A stretch of 64,000 bases of DNA from Chrysopilus asiliformis (Eukaryota > Arthropoda > Insecta > Diptera > Rhagionidae), in contig OZ035960.1 of the NCBI GenBank assembly GCA_964034945.1, positions 85,064,148-85,128,147 of the forward strand, in the 5' to 3' direction. Each line of letters starts with the position of its first letter. Position 1 is the first letter of the stretch. Below are positions 52,201 to 61,200 of the stretch, in pieces. Under the pieces are notes generated by a model. It saw only the letters and a program-made list of their open reading frames with translations. It searched no databases and was not told the origin of the DNA. Position numbers and translations under genes: made by a program.

Positions 52201-55200
52201 CCGTACGGAATTATGGGTCAACCTTACGACGGTCGTAACAAAGGTCTTTAAAACCACGTCACAACCGCTGATGGAGTTTGATACCGACCCGGTAAATTAT
52301 TATGGTCGTGAGGTGGTCCTAAAAACCATTCTGGGGACCTGAAAAGTCGTACCGCTCACTGAAAACATTTTCTCTCTTTCCAACTTTGACATTTATATGA
52401 ATAAAATTTAATTAAATGCTGTATGGGCCCTACAAACGGCTCAAATTCCCAAATCGAGGAAAAGAGAAATGTCAAAATGATAATTATCATTTTCCCTCTA
52501 AACCAGTGTTCTCGTTAATAAACTTTTCTAAATAAAATTCAGAAAAAATATTTAGGACTTCGACTTTTATTATCGTTTTCATTAGAACTTCTACTAGAAT
52601 CACGCGCTGCATAATATTTTGTCCATATTATATGAAATATCAAACGAGTTGATCAATTTGATACATTTTTAATAAAGGCAACTAAAAAGAATTATGAAAG
52701 TATTTTAAATCGAGCAAAATATAGAAACGGCAACCCAGTTATTTGACATAAGCAACTAATAATGGAGGCAAAATATGAATTGAAACGAAATTATATAAAA
52801 ATCGAAATTTTAATCGGAATGTGTGCTGAAAAAACGTTTAAGTGGCTAGTATTGTGTTTTCAAGATATTTAAGTGACATTTTTAGACTATTCGAGTAAAA
52901 AAATACTTAAATATTGTCGTGGGAAAAAAATTATTTAGTGCAAAAAATTGTGTAAAAAGGATTTTCTGCAGGGCGCGTGAAATTTTACGAAGCATCATCA
53001 TGATATTCGTCAAAAATTTGCAAGGGTTTGTCAATTTAAGCTAGAAAAGCTCCATAAATTCGATATTAAAAGTGCGTGTTTTCCATATCGTTTATAAAAA
53101 TCATCGTCTTCTCGTGTCATTTAATTTCTAAGTTGTTTTCTCTTCATGTTTATGTTTTCGCTTAACCAATATTAACGTGAATTAATTCGTCTCAGCATTT
53201 TACGGTGAGAATTTTTTGTCGTTGTGTGGCATCTTCGCTAATTTTTTCTCTCCCGGTCGTGAAAATGGTCCTTGCAACCGACTTACGTAGGGTTTCGGCA
53301 GACTTATCAAAGTTCTACCGCGGGATATTCGACGTCTTCAGGCGGTAGCGGCTATTCGCCACTCAGTCGTATTTGGGTCGCCAGCACTTCTTCAGTATCA
53401 CAATTTCAGTCATAAGGACGGTCGTGAGTCATGACTTTCAGTCGGTTCGTGTGCCATAGGACTACTTCCCAACCGAAAAATGCTCCTTGGGTGTTAGCCA
53501 ATTATTCAAAATAGTTCAGGGTTTTAATGCACTATGTTTAACATTTGTTAGGATTTAAATATGCTTTATTATTGTAAAATAGTTGAAAATTGCATCAAAT
53601 ACAGTAAACCTACGTATAACACGGTACTTATACAACGCGGTACTTAAACAACGCGGTTTCGGTATAAGGCGGTTTTCAAATTTCTCATACCGAGAAAACC
53701 GAAATCTGTATTTTAAGTCCTCATCACTACAATATTGGTACCAGTTTCTACTGAAATAGTAGCAAATTCTTATCTAGTGGCAAGAAACTAAATCATAGTG
53801 GCGATAAAAAAAGAGAGAAAAGTTTTTTAAAAATTTCTCTCAGAATGTTTTTAATTTGGCCATCGCAAACTTCGAAAATTGAGTATTTGTAAAGTTCTGA
53901 GTTTGGGTAGAAATAAAGTTCTCTAGGCTACGATATCGTGTAGAATCGGTTTGTTAATTGTGAGTGTATGCCTTTGCCAGTGGACAAGCCAGAGATCTTG
54001 AATCTCGTTAGGAGAAAAAGTTTAGGACCAGCAAATTCATACGAATTAACTGGATATACGAATTATCGGGGTACGAATTATCGGGATTCTACTGTATTTA
54101 ATAATGGAAGAAAATTTATAAACTCACTCAAAGACTCTTTAAATTGATTTATAAATTAGCTGTAGAAAGTGAGAAACAATACTGGAAAATTGGTATAAAC
54201 CTACTATTGCAATCAAAAGTCATCAAAAATAAAAATTTTGTTCCTTGAAATTCTTTTAAAAGGCAATTGCGCGCTACTAAAAATATTTTTGTCCGCACTA
54301 CACGGAAAAAAAAATCCGTATAGGAAATGTACCTATAAAATATCGGAAAGCGATTATAGCGATTATAGTTACACAATTTTTTAGCAAAGGCTTCCATAAA
54401 TATTGGAACTAGTACTAAATTTCGTGGAATCATTTCTATGTATATAGGGCTGAGAGAAGAATGGACATATTCCAACAAAAGTAGCACCCGTTGCTAGTTT
54501 TTACCGGAGACCTTTCTATACTGAGGGGGAAACAGTGCTACATTATGGAATGCAATTGTTTCCAGTGTTTTTAGAAGTGACTCCAATATTATGTAGGACT
54601 CAGTCCTACAAAAAAATTGGAAAATTGGAAATAGGATTCAACGAATATGGTAATTCAAGCCAATTTTTTTTTTCTTCGGTCTTAATTCGTATTTTGTTTG
54701 CTACCACACTCTAACACTTATGTAGGAGAAATTTTTTAATTACAGGGCATTTTCTTACGCGACCTGTTTGATATCCCGAATATTCCCTATCTCGTTTATT
54801 CGATAACTCGATTTTTCGTCTGTCCCCTTTAAATTGGACAGAATCCAATAAAAAAGCAGTCGATCCTATTCGGATAAGTCTTGGTGCTATAATTATAGGA
54901 ACGAATCCTATTTTAAATGAGAATATCGCACATAAGGGGAGAGTTCAATAATTAATAGAGACATTACAACGTTTTATAGGATTTTAAGATTTAGTCCCTT
55001 AAAATTGGAAATGCTCCCCAATTTTGTGACATGTCTAACATATACAGTAATCCCTCCCATAATTTTAGGAATGATTATACAAAAAAAAAAGAACACGAGA
55101 ATTGTTTTATTGGAATGTCCCCTAAAAAATGTGGGAACAGTTACAAATTTTTTTATAGGAATGACTCCTATTTTTGGCCACTATGCTTTTTTGTCCAATA

Positions 55201-58200
55201 AATATGGGACAGTAGCATGCAATTTTTGTGGAACGGTTTCCATATGCTTTTCTGTTGTCGCACTATTATAAATGTTGTCGCGCCATTGGAAATGTTTTAG
55301 CGCGCCACTAAAAATGTTATGGCGCGTTACTAATATGTAGCAGGGTTAACAAAAAGGATAGTATTAGACATTAAATGATTCCGCAAAGGTTTTTTAAAAA
55401 GTTTGTCTTCAGACTAAAAATATAGTGAGGTTTTAGAATTAGTTATGGTTGTGGAACACGAATCGGATGTCATTTGTGGGGCTTGAGTTTTTTTAAATTT
55501 CTCCACCGGAAATATTGTTTTCATCTGACTCTTAGATTACTATCACCATTAATTTATTGAAAAAAATATTCCGACATTTTTTTCCAAAAAGACTTAACCC
55601 TTTCAAAGGAAAAGAAGAAGTACAGGTCTACCAAAATGGAAGAGTTAGTGAATTAAACTATGGTATTACAACCATTAACACAATAGAAATTGTTCAGATA
55701 TGCAAAATTCCCAAGTTTCATAAAAAAAATCACAAAAAAAATCCCATAAAAAATCACAAAAAAAAAATTAAAAAAATTTTTTTTACTGAATAAAAATTAT
55801 TTAAATCGTGATATAACTTCTAGATTGCGATTGTACCCCAAATAAGCGTGCACATAAACGTAAATTTTTGTACAGATATACCAGAACAGTATTTTTCAAG
55901 AATTGTTTAGTTTATTTTCATACTGGCAGTCTCGAAAGGGCCAATTCATTTCGTACGCGGAAGACGGATGCGAAAGGCGTAACTTTTAGATTTATGTGCA
56001 AGCCTACATAGTGGTAGCTTTCGATGAAAGAAGGGAAGATCCATTCAAATCGCTTTAATCGATTTTGAACTCGCACGATATTTGAACATCATTTTATTTG
56101 TATAAAGATTTACAAAAGTTAAACATTTTTTGTGACGCAGGCAAACTTTCGCAAGAGGATGTGTGTCCTGTCCTCTTGTGAAAGTTTGCCTGCGTCACAA
56201 AAAAATTTTAACTTTTGTAAATCTCAGTTCTTTAAGAAAACGGAATAATTAAATTTACATTGGCTAGAAATAATATGTGAATATTTTATAACAACATAAA
56301 GGCTTAAATTTACGTTTTTTTTGATTCATTTTACGAATTTTTTATTACAACATAGTAAATTTATAAGCTAATATTTGACAATTTTATTGCAATGTTAGTT
56401 TTCAGATTACACTTGAGCACGTACATATGTGTTTACTGCCCTAATGACGGACAGAAACCATGTAAAAAAATACTATAAAGTTCCGATTTCATTAATTCGT
56501 GTGTTTAACGAGCATGCATTTATTAAAATTTTATCCAATTGAATTTAAAATTTCAGAGATGAAACCCTAGAGGCCCTTAGTGATGCCCAAATAGTGGCGC
56601 CGGCTGCTCAAACGGTTGACTTGCATTCGGCTGACCATCGCAATTCGTACTTGTATGTGTTCGATTACCAAACGAAATTCGGAGATTTCCCCCAAGTGAG
56701 TTTCTGTCTACCGTACTATTAAATTAGTTTCCATTGTGTAATGAATTTTCGCTAACGAATGTAATTTTATACTTCTATTCCTGATAGCGACAAGGTTGCA
56801 TTCATGGTGAGGACCTTCCATATGTTTTCGGTGCGCCACTGAGCGGAGGCTTCAATCATTTGACTCGAAACTATACGAAATCCGAAATTAGCTTATCGGA
56901 AATTGTTATGTTATACTGGTCAAATTTCGTTCGGACTGGGTAAGTAAATATTTATGTGAATTTTATATATTCTGACAATTCAAAGGAACTTAATGTGCAC
57001 AGAAACAAAAGGCTTTTAGAATTTGTAGTTTGATTGATAAAATATATATTATTTTTAAATTTACTCGTGGGAAGTACTTATTTATTAGTCGTGGGGTTTC
57101 ATATTGATGTTAAACCCAAAAATATTAATTAATAGGTTTTCTGTGCAAGGAAGTGATTGGGAGAAAATTGACAGAGTTTTCTATTGCTAGCTGTCAAACA
57201 TAAACGATTAACATCCTTGTTTTTTGGTCCTAATTTTTCCAAAAGTACTAAAAAGATATTTGTGGTAACCCAAAATTATCTTCTTAACTCTTTCTCTGAA
57301 CCACTGAATGTATTTTTCACGGTGTTCACTATCGTATAAGTTGTTGGAATGTTTAAAATTTACTATTCTACTATTCTTTTAAATCTGATACGGAACGGGG
57401 GTGAAAAAATTTCAGTGAAAAAAAATTATTTATAGAACAATTTATATGACAAACAAAAAGAATTCTATTTGGCTCACGGAAAGCCCCAGAGTTCTGGTAG
57501 GACAGTTACTAACTAGCGTTTTGTGGCTTAGTGCAGGCAAGTATGGGGAATTGTGCCAAAATGGAATTTTTGGTTTTTGAAAACTTGGAAACCAGTATAT
57601 CAAGGAACATTTTGATTCAAATTATGTCTTGCACATTAAAGTGACCTTTACGTAAAAACTTGTTAACGGTCATGCTAAAATATTACGATTACAGCTCTAC
57701 TAGCAAGTCTACACTAGTAAATCTCAATAAAAAGCGATGCCCGCGAAATTTTTTCTTGATTTCTTGGAAAAACACGGATTTAGTAACGGACAGTATTTTT
57801 TTTTTAAATTTTGAGAATTTCAAAACCTAAACCGATTTTTCTTACGCTCTTTGGTTATCTTGTAAAGAATTGAGCTGCCGAAAACTGTATTGTGCTATGC
57901 CTGCTTACAGATTTTAGGAACATTTGACCTTTGTCATTTACATACTCGTAAATAAGACGAGTAGTTTTCCATTCCTGTGGAACCTCCTTTTCCATTTTCC
58001 TCCTCTCTCGCTTCCCGTATTAACACATCCGAAAACTTCGATTTTATCTGCACAGCCAGCCTATTTATCTAATAAAACCTGAATACGATAAATTAGAAAA
58101 ACAAACTCCATTAGGAGAACAGAAAAGTAGAAAACAAGAGCGTTATTGAGAATCCAAAGGATTTGTTTAAGACTTTTAATAGAGAATGACAAAATCATAG

Positions 58201-61200
58201 TTTAATCATCATAATGCCAGTTATAAAGGGTTTACAGGGTTAAAGTTTTGCTCAAACGGTACTTACATCAATACCAGTTTCTGGCAATAAATTCAGATCA
58301 ATCGGTTCCAGGGTTTTATAGTTTTTTTTAATTGACCTTTATTTGGCACGTTTTTGACAAAATGGCATCCGGCGAGAGTACCTCATTTAGCCTACGTTAC
58401 TCGCAAGACCAATACGATTCCAACGACATCGTCAAAATCGGCTGACGCGTTATCGACTTACAATATTACAAAAAATACATACGCACGTCTGTTGTAGCCT
58501 ACCATATTGGTTTGTACGCGTTTTGAAATCTAAAATGGCCATTGTAGCACCGTTCTACATACTTGCCGATGCGGTACGCTCTCGCACTTTCTGGAAAACA
58601 CATTACCACTCCTTAAGTTGTCGGGTAAAAAAGGACAACTGGGTTTTATTGCACTACAGTGATATTAATATTTCTCAGATGTAGGTTTATTATTATTATT
58701 CTTGCTTTAACATTTTCATTTGTTTTATTTTGACAGGAATCCGAACGAGCAACTGGACAATGAACATAGCAACCGGCAGGAGCGGAGCCGATATAAGACT
58801 GTAGAATGGACAGCCTATGAAAGTGTTCATAAAAAATATTTAAATTTCGGTAAGTTTTAATGATAAAATGTGTTTTTTTTAATATGATTCTACATAAGTT
58901 TTCCATACATATAAATTTCAGTCGTAGTGACTGTTAACGAATTACACCTTGGCAAGTTATTTTCGAGAAATGGAGAGGCAAAGGAATGCGGCGCTTTTAG
59001 TTTAGGTTTTAAAAGATTGCATAATTAGAACGTTTTCTTACGCATGTAGCGCCAAAAATTAATAAAGTCACAAAATTAAAGTCTCGACGACCAATTTGTA
59101 ACCTTTTATGATATTTTCGAATAAAATACGAATAAAAAAGTGTCCAGAGAAAGTCAAAAGATCAAATAATATTCGGGCTACGTTTCGGTATTATGCAAAT
59201 TATCACTCGATGTCGGAAAATAAAATAGCAGCCGTATTGTGATTGCTAAGTGAGAAAGAATTTTGCGTTAGAAAAATTAATAAGTGAGTTTTCTGATTAT
59301 ATCGGGGTAGTTAGGCTCTTACAACGTGGTAATTAGGTTCCTGGAAAATGACGCGTTGTGGGAAACACTAACTTCATATAACAATGGGGATTCGATTCTT
59401 AATAATAGAAAATTTGTCTTTTTTGGGGTAAACCTTAAGTTTTTTTTATTTATGCAAAGTTTGGGCAATGTGATACTAAGACTCAATTTTTGTATGATAG
59501 TCGTATGCAAGCAAAAAAGATGTTTATTTAGTTGACATACTAACTGAAATTGAAACAATCCATGTATTTGTGTATCTAATTAATTTGACGATCATTTCTG
59601 TTTGGAATTTCAGTGCATAGAGGTCAATAAATCGAAGCTTTTGCGATCCGGACCGCGTAATTGGGGTTTAGGAAATGACTGTGGCTGTCGCCCTGCCGCT
59701 CTGGCCGCGCCGGCCGCACTGCTCCGCGTAGCGCTTTGTTGTGGGACAAGCTTAAACATTTGACTGCCACACGGATGCACGCATTTAAAGATGTATGGTT
59801 ATATTTTGACTTTTATGAGTGAAAATTGTTGCTTTGAGGCCTTATTACCGAACACGATACGATTAGTTCGTGTTTTACACTAACAACAACATGGAGTTTA
59901 CGACTCGATCCAATCGTATTGTGTTCGGTAATAAGGCCTCTGGTTTCCGTTTTCCAATGCCAGCAAAAGTGCTAAAGATTAAGAAAATTTGCTATATATA
60001 GTATATATCTATATATATAAAATCGCTTAACCTGATTGACTGACTGACTGACTCACTCACTCATCAACGCTCAGCCCAAAACCCTGGAGCTAGAAACTTG
60101 AAACTTTCACAGCATGTCCCAACCATCACGTAGGCGCTCACTATGGTGGGGTTTTTCGAAATTTTACCGCTAAGGGGGTAAAGGGGGTTTGGGCGTTTTT
60201 AAACCATGATTTTCGCCATGAATCCTGCTTAATAGGAGGCTGAAAAGTTTCACACGGGGGTTTTCGTGGTCGCTGATCACGAATCCAGTGTTAGAATTTC
60301 AAAATTAGAAACGGAAGGTCCTGTAAGGATAATGCGAATATCCTTTCCCGTTTTTGCCGGGAAAAATTGGCATTAGGGGGTTTTCGGAGTCGCTGGTCAA
60401 GAATCTGGTGTAAAACTAATTCGAAATGGAGGGTCCCGCATGGATAATATTTTTGTCAAAAGTTTTTAAGTTCTTTCCAGTTTCCTTCGTATTCTAAAAC
60501 TTATACAAAAAACTTAACCCCGGAAACGACGGGTAAGCAGGCTAGTAATACCATCAAATGTAGCTACATTTCTTGAATTAAGTTAAAACTGCGAACAAAA
60601 ACACCTTTGACATTTCAATTTTCATCATACTTCATTTTCACTTGGTAAAAATACCAAATTGTTGAAATATATGGATTTTTTTTGCAATCACAATACGGTT
60701 ACAGGTCGTGAAAGGACAATGTTGTGTCGAGTCTGATTTGCCCAATTGAACCAAATAGACATTTTTACTAATAGTGGCATTATTGCGGTTTTAGTTACGT
60801 TTTGGCAGTACAGGAAGTAAGCTTTTGAGGGTGCTGCTGGTTTCAAGTTTTTGTACTTTATCGCAGTGTTTCCCAACCCTTTTCATTGGCGTAGCCCCTA
60901 ACAGGTTAGTATTTCTTCGTGTACCCCCTTAACAATGTGTTAGTGCTCTTAAACTATAGCGCTGTAAAAAAAAGTCGGTATTTTGAAGCTATACTCTTTG
61001 TAATTAGCCATGATTTTTACTTGACCAATTACCATTGCAATTTAATGGAATTTCTCGGCTTACAGATTCACATTTCTCGAATAATGACGATCAGCCACCT
61101 TCAAACCAGCTCCTAGTGTGGGTTTCGGAGAAGACATGCCTGACCTCTTAGAAGGAATTTCGTGGTGTTTCAGGGTGTGAAAATATACACAAAAAAACTT

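Larger units (their letters stand above)
51508..56556 (+). other. neuroligin intron 6
   Basis: 5049 bp, containing the second 1.5 kb TIR element, a pogo-like MITE, CGGAAAAAA element copy B, a 22-bp minisatellite (55270-55335) and a long hairpin (56106-56224). 55340-56100 and 56230-56556 otherwise show nothing. Confidence 0.85.

Noticed and set aside
54149..54487. 112-codon minus-strand frame
   Set aside because: Runs through the CGGAAAAAA-TIR element and unique intron, with no family resemblance.
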